Assembly (NCBI GenBank): GCA_019635795.1
Contig: JAHBYV010000018.1
Span: 16,903-80,902, forward strand
Origin: Rhizobiaceae bacterium
GTDB taxonomy: Bacteria; Pseudomonadota; Alphaproteobacteria; Rhizobiales; Rhizobiaceae
Direction of reading: 5' to 3'
DNA: 64,000 bases
Of the stretch, positions 7,609-17,014 are shown in pieces (the first letter of the stretch is position 1; each line of letters opens with the position of its first letter). Under the pieces are notes generated by a model that was given only the letters and a program-made list of their open reading frames with translations, had not been told where the DNA came from and ran no database searches. The position numbers and the translations under genes were made by a program.

Positions 7609-9657
7609 TCAGGCCGCTTTAGGCCCGTTCAGCACGTCGTCCGCCAGCCGGCCGGTCAACTCTGCCATATGATCGAATGTTGCCCGATAGGTGGCAACGC
7701 CTGCTGTCGCGGAACGGAGCTCGATAATCAGGTCGCCAATTTCCGATTGCGGCATGGTCGCTTCAACAACATCCCATCCTGGCCAGCCTTCACGCCCATC
7801 ATAGCCCAGAATTTGGCCGCGCCGCTGGGGAACAAGTGCTGTAACCTTTGCCGTTGCCTCCGACGGCGTGAAAATTTCGACCTTCATGATCGGTTCCAGC
7901 AAAACGGGTGAGCAGGCCGCCATGCCCTCTTTCATCGCGAGCTTCGCGGCCATTTGAAACGCCATGTCTGAAGAATCGACGGTGTGGTAGGAACCATCCT
8001 GCAGATTGACGGCAATATCGACGACCGGGAAGCCGAGCGGCCCGGATTTAAGATAGTCCCGTACACCGGTTTCCACCGACGGAATATACTGGCGCGGAAC
8101 GACGCCGCCGGTAATCGTTTCCGTGAACTCAAACCCCGAGCCGCGCGGCAAAGGCTTTATATCCAGCACCACATCGCCGAACTGTCCGTGGCCACCAGAT
8201 TGCTTCTTGTGGCGCCCTCGCTGTGCGATCGATTTGCGGATCGTTTCGCGATAGGGCACCGATGGCTGGCGGCTTTCAATCGGAATCTGGTTACGATTTT
8301 CCAGCCGTTCCCGTACAACGCGCAAATGCATTTCACCGTGGCCGGAAAGAATGGTTTCGCCGGTCTCCTGATTGTGTTCGAGAGAAAGTGAAGGGTCCTC
8401 GTCCGCAAGCCGGTGAATTGCAGCCGACATCTTCACTTCGTCCTTGCGCTCTTTAGGGCGAAGGGCAAAGGCGAAAACCGGCTGGGGCGGCGAGAGTTTT
8501 ACCAGCGGTGCCATGCCTGATTTGGCTGAGGTGAGGGTTTGGCCTGTGGCTGCACTGTCCAGCTTGCCCAGCGCAACCGTATCCCCCGCCGCGGCGCTCG
8601 CAACTTTTGTCTGTGATGAGCCGAGCAGCGTGTAAATGCCTGAAACCTTTACTGATTTATCGCCGGGTAGATATAGCTCAGCGCCGTCGCTGACGCTCCC
8701 CGACAAGATTCGCGAAACCGATAGCTTCCCACCATGCGGCGTGTGGATCGTTTTCATTGTTTGCACTACCGTTCCCGCATTCTCTGGCACGCCGAGACGT
8801 CTGGCAGTAGCTGCAATGTCTGGCGCATCGTGCCGGATGGATTTGAGCAGGCGTAGCACGCCATTGCCTTTTTCGGCGGTGCCAATGAAGACGGGTGTGA
8901 TTGCCCCATCCTGCAGGTCGGCGGTAAGGTCGTCGAATATCTCGTCTTTCGGTGGCTCCTTGTCCTCAAGAAGTTGTTCCATCAGCGTGTCGTCATGGTC
9001 CGCCAGGGTTTCCAGCATGTGGAAGCGCGCTTCTACTTCCCGCGCCTTCTCGTCACCCGGAATTTCGGTGATCTCGCTTTCGGCGAACTCACGCCAGATA
9101 TAAGCACGCTCAAGGGCAAGGTCGATTGAGCCGACCACGGAGCCGTCTTTTCGCAACGGGATTTGCCGCAAAAGAAGTGGGCGCGAGCTCGCCGGTTGCA
9201 GCAATTTCAGCACATCACGTACGCCGCTTGCCGTGCGATCAATCTTGTTCAGGAACAGGATGCGCGGAACGCCAAGCTCGTCCAATCGGCGCATGACGAG
9301 CTGCAAGGCGGGGATTTTCTTTTCGTCGGCCTCAGCGACGACAACGGCAACATCGCACGCGGCCAGCACCGGATCGGCTTCATATGCGAATTCGATGGAG
9401 CCGGGACAGTCGATGAAGGTCAGGCTTTCGCCCATGAAACTTGTGGTGGCTATCGTTGCCTCAACGCTCATGGCGTGCGCCCTGGCCTCGGCGCTGGAGT
9501 CAGCGATGGTACTTCCGGACGCGACCGCGTTTTGACGCTGGATCGCACCTGTTCGGGCCAGTATAGCTTCGAGAAGGGTGGACTTTCCGCTTGCAAAGGA
9601 ACCGACAATGGCAACGCATTTCGGTCCCGTTCGCCTTCCTCCGGCGCGTTTTCCCAT
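7609..9657 (-). CDS. Elongation factor G-like translational GTPase
   Basis: The 682-residue protein has EF-G domain order: G domain with a P-loop (GSFASGKST), a G3-like segment (FIDCPGSIEF) and NKID; domain II; domain III; domain IV (VPYRETIRKSIAQRGRHKKQSGGHGQFGD); and a C-terminal domain V. It differs from canonical EF-G: the usual GHVDHGKT P-loop pattern is replaced and the switch regions diverge. It is therefore the EF-G-like paralogue common in Alphaproteobacteria, not fusA, and its role is not settled. The start at 9657 (MGKRAGGRRTGPKC) has GGAGGA upstream; the frame stays open 17 codons farther. It appears monocistronic, 151 bp from the aminotransferase gene. Confidence 0.9.
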   Translation of the reverse strand: MGKRAGGRRTGPKCVAIVGSFASGKSTLLEAILARTGAIQRQNAVASGSTIADSSAEARAHAMSVEATIATTSFMGESLTFIDCPGSIEFAYEADPVLAACDVAVVVAEADEKKIPALQLVMRRLDELGVPRILFLNKIDRTASGVRDVLKLLQPASSRPLLLRQIPLRKDGSVVGSIDLALERAYIWREFAESEITEIPGDEKAREVEARFHMLETLADHDDTLMEQLLEDKEPPKDEIFDDLTADLQDGAITPVFIGTAEKGNGVLRLLKSIRHDAPDIAATARRLGVPENAGTVVQTMKTIHTPHGGKLSVSRILSGSVSDGAELYLPGDKSVKVSGIYTLLGSSQTKVASAAAGDTVALGKLDSAATGQTLTSAKSGMAPLVKLSPPQPVFAFALRPKERKDEVKMSAAIHRLADEDPSLSLEHNQETGETILSGHGEMHLRVVRERLENRNQIPIESRQPSVPYRETIRKSIAQRGRHKKQSGGHGQFGDVVLDIKPLPRGSGFEFTETITGGVVPRQYIPSVETGVRDYLKSGPLGFPVVDIAVNLQDGSYHTVDSSDMAFQMAAKLAMKEGMAACSPVLLEPIMKVEIFTPSEATAKVTALVPQRRGQILGYDGREGWPGWDVVEATMPQSEIGDLIIELRSATAGVATYRATFDHMAELTGRLADDVLNGPKAA

Positions 9658-9808
9658 GATTGTCCTCCACTCAATCCGGTTGATGAGCGGCGGCCATATC
9701 ATGACCACTGGCCTTATGGCCGTCGCATGGCGCTGCTATTTCGCAGCAGCCATGCGCCATCGTACATCTATGGCAATGGAGGGCAAGGGGTGGGCGTGAC
9801 GCTCACGC

Positions 9809-11110
<1,302 letters not shown>

Positions 11111-11173
11111 TTAACGTGTAGTCAAAACTGTGGCGGTAGGCTGGGCGCGCGTGTTGCTACAGCGAGGATTTCA

Positions 11174-12088
11174 TTGGCGCGCAGCCTGGCCCTTTCTCAT
11201 CTGGTTCGTGCTGAGGACAGCACGTGGTTTGGCGTGTGGGGACTTTTCCACCTCCGCAGCGCATTTCAGCCAATATTTTCCTTCTCCAATGGCAAGCTTT
11301 CGATCTACGCCTTTGAAGGGTTGATACGGCCATCGCGCGACGGTGAACTGCTATCGCCAGCTGCGTTTTTCAGCACGTTTACCGCACTCGAGCGCTTTCA
11401 TGTTGAAACACTGACGCGCAACCTTCATCTGCTGAACGCCGCCCAATGCCTGAGCGAGACCAGCTCGATCTTTGTCAATTTCGATCCGGCAGTGTTTGTG
11501 GAGACGGCAATGGCAGAAACGGCGCTGCGCGACATGCGGCTGGTGCTGCATGAGGCGAAAATCGATCCGCAGCGGATCGTCTGCGAAGTCACAGAAAACC
11601 GTGTCGCTTCGGATGAAAAATTCGCCGAGCTTGTAAAAGCGCTGCGAGACCACGGCTTTCGCATTGCGGTCGATGATTATGGCGCAGATGACTCCGACAT
11701 GAGCCGCGTGCAGGAATTGTCGCCCGATATTGTGAAATTCGATGCCATCTGGATCACCCGCCTGATGGAAACCGGCGCTGGCATTGCATTATTGCGGGCA
11801 ATGGTCGGCGAATTTGAGCAGCGCGGTATCTCCACGCTGTTCGAAGGCCTGGAAGAGCCTTGGCACGTTGAGGTCGCCGCGAGCTGCGGCGTTTCGATGG
11901 TTCAGGGCTATGCACTCGGACGACCGCAAACTGTGCCTGCAAATTTTGAAACCTTCGACATGCCGGGCATCGCTGAGACGGCGGTGGAGCCTGACGTAAA
12001 TGAGGAAACAGTCGAGCATGAAAGGCTTGTCGCGGTTGGTGGCCGCGCGCGCCGCGTGTTTGGACGCCGGATTCGCAAACATCGCTGA
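11174..12088 (+). CDS. EAL-domain protein, probable c-di-GMP phosphodiesterase
   Basis: A stand-alone EAL domain of 304 residues. Catalytic-site positions look intact: EGL at 48-50 with the following IR, Asn102 (FVNFD), Glu138/141 (CEVTEN), Asp167-Asp168 (VDDYG), Lys188 (VKFD), Glu224 in loop 6 (LFEGLEE) and QGYALGRP near 244. It could therefore hydrolyse c-di-GMP to pGpG. There is no sensor or GGDEF domain and no membrane segment; the C-terminal ~45 residues are acidic then Arg-rich. A degenerate EAL-like gene follows 6 bp downstream, so the two probably form an operon. The chosen start is TTG with GAGGATTT upstream and is uncertain. Confidence 0.85.
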   Translation: MARSLALSHLVRAEDSTWFGVWGLFHLRSAFQPIFSFSNGKLSIYAFEGLIRPSRDGELLSPAAFFSTFTALERFHVETLTRNLHLLNAAQCLSETSSIFVNFDPAVFVETAMAETALRDMRLVLHEAKIDPQRIVCEVTENRVASDEKFAELVKALRDHGFRIAVDDYGADDSDMSRVQELSPDIVKFDAIWITRLMETGAGIALLRAMVGEFEQRGISTLFEGLEEPWHVEVAASCGVSMVQGYALGRPQTVPANFETFDMPGIAETAVEPDVNEETVEHERLVAVGGRARRVFGRRIRKHR

Positions 12089-12094
12089 AGACAC

Positions 12095-12862
12095 ATGGAT
12101 ACAATAATTTCGGACGAAATTGGCGTGCAATACGCCGTGATGGGCCACTACCGCCTGCACACGCTTTACAGGCAGGTCTTCGCGTCGCATGTTGCGGGTC
12201 TGTTGTCGCCGCTGGCGCTACAGGCCGAACTGGTCGTTTCGCGCGACGGAGTGCCGGTGTCAGAGCGGGTTGAGGCGGACCGTCAGATCGGGCTGCAGCT
12301 TGCCATACGAAATCTTGCGCAAAGCGATGGTGCGGAGCTCGATCTGTTTGTTGATTTGCCAGATGGGCAGGGCGCGATTGACGATCTTGCCGATGAATTG
12401 GCGGCAGCGGAACTTGAGCCTTCGCGTGTAACGGTATTTCTGGATAGTGCGGAAGAGGCGGTTGCTTTGCGGCTGCGCGAAACCGGGGTGAATCTCGGCC
12501 TTGCTGCACGGCTCAATGATGAGAAGCTGGCAGACAGCTTTGCGGCATGTGCGCCGCAAACCATCCGGATCGACGGCGATTGGTTGAGACGCGCTGCGGG
12601 CAGCCGGGAGCTTTCCGCGCTGTTGCGCCGGTTCATGGAAACCTGCCGGGATGCGCGGGCGAACGTGTTCGCAAATGACATCGGCGAGGCTTATGTGCTG
12701 ACATATGCTCTGGAACTGGGCGTCGATTTCCTGGCCGGCGAAGCGCTAAGGCCGGCACAGGCACCCGGCGCGGCAATGGATCTGGAACCGCTGGCAACGG
12801 AAGGGCTGAAAGCTGGCGCTGATAATGTCGTGCCATTTGCGCGACGCCAGAGCATAATCTGA
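12095..12862 (+). CDS. Degenerate EAL-like protein, probably non-catalytic
   Basis: The 255-residue protein follows the EAL gene after 6 bp and keeps its outline without its active site. The segment YRQVFASHVAGLLSPLALQAELVVSRDG aligns with the start of an EAL barrel, but AEL-VVSR replaces EGL-IR. Later strands are recognisable (LDLFVDLP, RVTVFLDS, VNLGLAARL, TIRIDGDWL, ANVFANDI, VDFLAGEALRPA), but the metal-binding Glu, Asp and Lys residues are missing. I infer that it modifies its EAL neighbour or binds ligand without cleavage. Homology to EAL is my reading from pattern and position. Confidence 0.65.
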   Translation: MDTIISDEIGVQYAVMGHYRLHTLYRQVFASHVAGLLSPLALQAELVVSRDGVPVSERVEADRQIGLQLAIRNLAQSDGAELDLFVDLPDGQGAIDDLADELAAAELEPSRVTVFLDSAEEAVALRLRETGVNLGLAARLNDEKLADSFAACAPQTIRIDGDWLRRAAGSRELSALLRRFMETCRDARANVFANDIGEAYVLTYALELGVDFLAGEALRPAQAPGAAMDLEPLATEGLKAGADNVVPFARRQSII

Positions 12863-12930
12863 CCTGACGGAACACTGGTGCGCCTGCCATGTTGATTGCG
12901 CAGGCGCAACACACAGGCGGAGCAGGCAGC

Positions 12931-13260
12931 ATGTATAGGCTGATAACAGGCGTGGCGCTCGGGTTGCTGCTGGCTGGCCCCGCGCACGCCATTTCCCGAT
13001 ACCAGACAATGAGCATGAGTTGTGCGCAGGTGCAGGCAGCGTTGAAACGAGACGGCGCGGCAATATTGCGTTGGCAATCGAAACGTACGCCCGGATTGCC
13101 GCTTTACGGGCGCTATGTGAGCGACCAGCGCTTTTGCGAATTCGGGCAGGTAATCGACCTCGACACTGTTCCAACGGCAGATAATCCGGCCTGCACGGTC
13201 AGGCAATGCATACAGGCTGATGTCGAGAACATGCCGCCGCTCTTGATGCCGGGCCGCTAA
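12931..13260 (+). CDS. Small secreted protein with conserved cysteines, function unknown
   Basis: A signal peptide is visible at the start (MYRLITGVALGLLLAGPAHA), giving a mature protein of about 89 residues with four cysteines (SCAQVQ, RFCEFG, PACTVRQC) that could form two disulfides in the periplasm. The ATG at 12931 has GGAG 8 nt upstream; a start 14 codons earlier would bury the signal peptide. It ends within the last codon of the convergent ogt gene. I do not recognise a characterised family. Confidence 0.8.
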   Translation: MYRLITGVALGLLLAGPAHAISRYQTMSMSCAQVQAALKRDGAAILRWQSKRTPGLPLYGRYVSDQRFCEFGQVIDLDTVPTADNPACTVRQCIQADVENMPPLLMPGR

Positions 13261-13802
13261 AACGCGAACGAAGCCTGAGCCGGGGCGGGCGGCGCGAGGC
13301 TAACGCCTTCCAGCGCGAGCAGCATTTGCTTGGTGAGCGTCCCGCCCGGTGCGGAAAACCCGCCGATTTTGCCACCTGCCGCCAGAATGCGATGGCAGGG
13401 CACGATGATTGGAACAGGGTTCGCGCCAAGGGCCTGCCCGGTTTGTTGGGCCATGCCGGGATGACCCGCGGTGGCGGCAAGTTCGCCATAGGTGGTGGTT
13501 TCGCCGAAACGCAGCTTTCTGGCCGCGGCATATATATCGCGCCGAAACGCATCAATGTCGCCGGGATCGACGAAAACCTCATCGAACTCGATCTTTTCGC
13601 CCGCCGCGTAGCGCCGCAAAAGCTCGACAACAGCCGCGACAGATTGCGGCAGGGCCGCAAAATCGACCGGCACGCCCAGCCGTTCGAGGCGCTTTTTCAC
13701 TGCCGCAGGGTCGCCTTGAGGCGTGCAAAGCCTTGTAATTGCAAGCTCTCGCCAAGCAATTCCCATCCACCCAAGCTCAGTTTCGAATATATGATGCGGC
13801 AT
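13257..13802 (-). CDS. ogt: Methylated-DNA-protein-cysteine methyltransferase (Ogt)
   Basis: Ogt repairs O6-alkylguanine and O4-alkylthymine by transferring the alkyl group to its own cysteine. The 181-residue protein has the acceptor motif IVPCHRI with Cys136, preceded by the helix-turn-helix (RFGETTTYGELAATAGHPGMAQQTGQALGANP). The start at 13802 (MPHHIFETELG) is the natural domain start with AGAGAG upstream; the longer frame to 14099 adds an unlikely, non-homologous leader. It is convergent with the small secreted gene, overlapping by 4 bp. Confidence 0.93.
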   Translation of the reverse strand: MPHHIFETELGWMGIAWRELAITRLCTPQGDPAAVKKRLERLGVPVDFAALPQSVAAVVELLRRYAAGEKIEFDEVFVDPGDIDAFRRDIYAAARKLRFGETTTYGELAATAGHPGMAQQTGQALGANPVPIIVPCHRILAAGGKIGGFSAPGGTLTKQMLLALEGVSLAPPAPAQASFAF

Positions 13803-13968
13803 TCGACTCTCTTTTGACGCGCACCGTAGCACGAGCTTCGCCAAGCACAAAACAGGAACAATTTGGTTGAGCGCGCATGAGGCAAGCAACCCCAACGGGA
13901 AAAGCGCAGCCCGATTCCTCGAATAGGTTGCCCGAGGCAATTGGGTCATGTATTTGCACGGGTGACCC

Positions 13969-14811
13969 ATGGAGCGCGACCGTTTGCAGCGAGTGCGAAA
14001 ATTCATAGTGCCGATGATGCTGGCTGCCTGTGGCGGCATAGCAGGCTGCGCGACCAGCGGCGATGGTGCCATCCTGGCGGATGCAGCCCCGACAAGCACG
14101 GTTGAGGATGTGGCATTGCCCCAGGAAGTGGCGTTGTTGCCGCAGGCTAACCCGGCATTCAGCCCGTCCGAACTTGCAGCGCGCAGTCTGGCTGCAGAGG
14201 TTGAGCAGAACGCGGCGCTGCCTTCCGCCTATTCGGGCGCAACGGTCGCGGACCAGACCGCGACATCGGCAATAGGTTCGACAACGCAAGTTTCCTATGC
14301 CAGCGCATCGGCCCCGGTGGTTCTGGCTTCCGCAAATACAAACAGCAACGATGAAGCATTGGCGCGGCGTATGCGCCCGGAGGCTGTGCATCCGCCTCAG
14401 GGCAAACTGGTGCAGGCCGGCCCGGTGGACGCGCGCAGTCCTGAACTAGAACACCTCATCAAGACTTATGCCGAACATTACGAAGTGCCGGTTTCGCTGG
14501 TGCGCCGTGTGGCAAAGCGCGAAAGCACGCTGAACCCGAAGGCCCGCAACGGTCCCTATTGGGGGCTCATGCAGATAAGCCACGCAACCGCGCGTGGCAT
14601 GGGCTACAGGGGCGAACCGTCCGGCCTTCTCGATGCTGAGACAAATCTGAAATACGCCGTGCGTTATCTACGCGGGGCGCTTCTCGTAGCCAAGGGCGAC
14701 GAAGCCACCGCCGACCGGCTTTACCAACGCGGCTATTATTACGACGCCAAGCGCATGGGCCTGCTCGAAGCCACGGGTTTAGGCCGGGATCGGACGCGCA
14801 GTAGGTTTTAG
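13969..14811 (+). CDS. Lytic transglycosylase (SLT family) lipoprotein
   Basis: The 280-residue protein has a lipoprotein signal with Cys27 in GIAGC, a long Ala/Ser/Thr-rich linker (about residues 30-150), and a C-terminal goose-lysozyme-like SLT domain. The catalytic glutamate is in VAKRESTLNP (Glu185), followed by GLMQI, the NLKYAVRYLRGAL helix and YYYDAKRMGL. It would cut peptidoglycan glycan strands from the periplasmic side. The final motif differs from most SLT domains but is common in Rhizobiales. The OLD-nuclease insertion begins about 280 bp downstream. Confidence 0.9.
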   Translation: MERDRLQRVRKFIVPMMLAACGGIAGCATSGDGAILADAAPTSTVEDVALPQEVALLPQANPAFSPSELAARSLAAEVEQNAALPSAYSGATVADQTATSAIGSTTQVSYASASAPVVLASANTNSNDEALARRMRPEAVHPPQGKLVQAGPVDARSPELEHLIKTYAEHYEVPVSLVRRVAKRESTLNPKARNGPYWGLMQISHATARGMGYRGEPSGLLDAETNLKYAVRYLRGALLVAKGDEATADRLYQRGYYYDAKRMGLLEATGLGRDRTRSRF

Positions 14812-15089
14812 TAAACCGAGGCACCTTATGTGATTAATGATGAACCTGCCACTCCTGATTTTAGTATGGAGTCGGCAGAATCTGGCACGCAACTTTGCCG
14901 TCTACTACGAGCTCCCAAATAGGAAAAAAAATTAACGCCAATTGCGCGCTGTCAAAATGCCAGGAGCTTTTGATCGTGGAATTGCTCTCAGACGTATTGC
15001 GATTAAACCTTAGGTATGTTTTTTTTGTGAGTTCGGAGATTGTTCCGGCTGCAATTCCGAAATAAATAGTAATTGTGAAAGTATATCAA
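14812..15089 (+). other. AT-rich gap before the OLD nuclease gene
   Basis: No gene is seen. Base composition changes sharply here from the GC-rich lytic transglycosylase gene to the AT-rich inserted gene, so the left edge of the insertion probably lies in this gap. I see no flanking direct repeat with the 22-bp gap at the right side (16992-17014). Confidence 0.5.
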
Positions 15090-16991
15090 ATGCAGATACA
15101 TTCGATCAGGATTGAAAATTATCGATCGATTTTAATTCTTGAGACCATTCTTGATAAAACGACGGCAATTGTTGGTGGCAACAATGCAGGAAAATCTACT
15201 GTTTTGAAGGCCATTGATCTATTCTTCTCCTCTTCGCCCAATATCTCTGTAAATGACTACTACATGCATGATACTTCGAGGACGATTTCTATCGCGATAG
15301 AATTTTATCATCTTACCCCTGCCGAAAGTGCAGAGTTCGGCCACGCGATCCACAATCACAAGTTGAAGGTTGTCCGAGAATTTGGTGGCGAAGCAGGACT
15401 TGCAGGCGAATACTCTGTTTTCGCTTATGTTAATCCCGATTTTGCAGATTTGCGCAAAGAGCGGAACGGCACAAACCGCCGAAGTATGTATGCTGCGTTG
15501 CGAAAGACTTATGACTTGCCACCAGCAAATGGAGATGAGATTGACGAAGCTCTGAGAGAATGGGAAAGGAGCAATCCAAAAAACCTAAATTATACAGTAG
15601 TTCAGAATTTCTTTGGTGCCAAGAATGTTGCTCTAGGAAAACTTACGAAGAAGACTTATGTTAGATTTGTTCCCGCAGTCAAAGATGCCTACGACGAAGT
15701 AAGTGACTCACGTAAAAGCCCGGTTGTTAATTTATTATCAGAGATTGTTAAGCAATCAATAGAAAATAGAAAGGAATATATACAATTTATTGAACGATCT
15801 AACAATGAGTTATCAGCATTAACGGATCCAAATAATATTCCGCAGCTTTCCGATTTCGGCAGTAAACTTTCTCATTCTCTGCATAGATACTATAGTGATA
15901 CGAATCTGATTGCTGGTCTTAATACGGCAAATGAAATTTCTGTCAAACTTCCAACTCCAACAGTCAACGTTCTTCACCGTGGATTGCAGCTTGATATTGG
16001 TCAGGTGGGTCACGGTTTGCAAAGAGCTATTCTATTCTCCATCATTCAGTTTTTAGCGGAGCAACAGTCCCCACAGGATGATGAGACTCAACAAGCAGAT
16101 TTTGATCAGGCGCAAAGTGATATAATTCTTCTTATAGAAGAGCCGGAAATATACCAGCATCCGATCAAGCAAATATTGTTCTATCAGGCCTTTAAGGATG
16201 TATCGGAGCATTTTAATAAACAAAATGGTATCCGAGTTCAGATAGTATATGCTACGCATTCCGAAAAGTTCATAGATATAGTTGATGTTGATAGAATTAG
16301 AGTTGTATCTAAGTGTGATGAAAACGGTGAGATCGGTACACGGTGCATGAATCTGAGTATAGATGATTTTACTCGCGACATGGCCTCCCATTTGAACGTA
16401 CAGCCGATGTCCATTAACACATTTAGAGCGGGACTCCACATTTTTAGTAGAGAGATATCTGAAGGGTTCTTTGCGGATAAGGTAATACTAGTAGAAGGCG
16501 TTTCGGATAGAGAAATACTAAAGGCGGCCTATATTCGTAGTGGTATCGATCCTCTGCGAGAAGGTGTGGCAATAATACAGTGTGATGGAAAGACGAAAAT
16601 TGATAAGCCATTACTTGCGTTCAAGAAACTCGGCATTCGCGTATATCCGGTGTTCGACAATGACCGCTTGGGCAACAATAAGGAAGGAGCCATACGGCGG
16701 AATAGATTATTGCAATCAATAGTTGGTTGCCGGTGTATCGAAGACTTCCCGGTTGTATGGAGTCCGATTTTAACCTCTATCGACGGTAATCTTGAGTGCT
16801 ATTTAAAGACAAGAATCGGCACGGAAGAATATGGACGAATTAAACAGCAAATTTGCGAACATTTTGGCGTTGGCGGAAATGAAGCATGCAAATCTCCGGC
16901 GGTGGTGTGCGGGATGCTGCAAGCGGGTATCCATAAAGGATTCACATTCCCCCTCTTTGACGAAATAATCAAGTATGTCGCGGCAATGTGA
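15090..16991 (+). CDS. OLD-family ATP-dependent endonuclease (AAA ATPase + TOPRIM), solo class 1
   Basis: The 633-residue protein has an SMC/ABC-like ATPase with Walker A GGNNAGKST (29-37), Walker B LLIEEPEIYQHP and the H-loop YATHSEKFI, then a TOPRIM nuclease domain with ILVEGVSDREIL and the acidic VFDNDR. OLD proteins cleave DNA; the P2 Old protein excludes lambda, and many homologues act in phage defence. No helicase or GajB-like partner is adjacent, as in class 1 OLD. Codon and base use is far more AT-rich than its neighbours, indicating transfer. The ATG at 15090 (MQIHSIRIENYRSI) is preferred to an in-frame GTG at 15075. It is convergent with carB. Confidence 0.87.
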   Translation: MQIHSIRIENYRSILILETILDKTTAIVGGNNAGKSTVLKAIDLFFSSSPNISVNDYYMHDTSRTISIAIEFYHLTPAESAEFGHAIHNHKLKVVREFGGEAGLAGEYSVFAYVNPDFADLRKERNGTNRRSMYAALRKTYDLPPANGDEIDEALREWERSNPKNLNYTVVQNFFGAKNVALGKLTKKTYVRFVPAVKDAYDEVSDSRKSPVVNLLSEIVKQSIENRKEYIQFIERSNNELSALTDPNNIPQLSDFGSKLSHSLHRYYSDTNLIAGLNTANEISVKLPTPTVNVLHRGLQLDIGQVGHGLQRAILFSIIQFLAEQQSPQDDETQQADFDQAQSDIILLIEEPEIYQHPIKQILFYQAFKDVSEHFNKQNGIRVQIVYATHSEKFIDIVDVDRIRVVSKCDENGEIGTRCMNLSIDDFTRDMASHLNVQPMSINTFRAGLHIFSREISEGFFADKVILVEGVSDREILKAAYIRSGIDPLREGVAIIQCDGKTKIDKPLLAFKKLGIRVYPVFDNDRLGNNKEGAIRRNRLLQSIVGCRCIEDFPVVWSPILTSIDGNLECYLKTRIGTEEYGRIKQQICEHFGVGGNEACKSPAVVCGMLQAGIHKGFTFPLFDEIIKYVAAM

Positions 16992-17014
16992 AAATGCGTA
17001 ACTGGTTGCTCACG

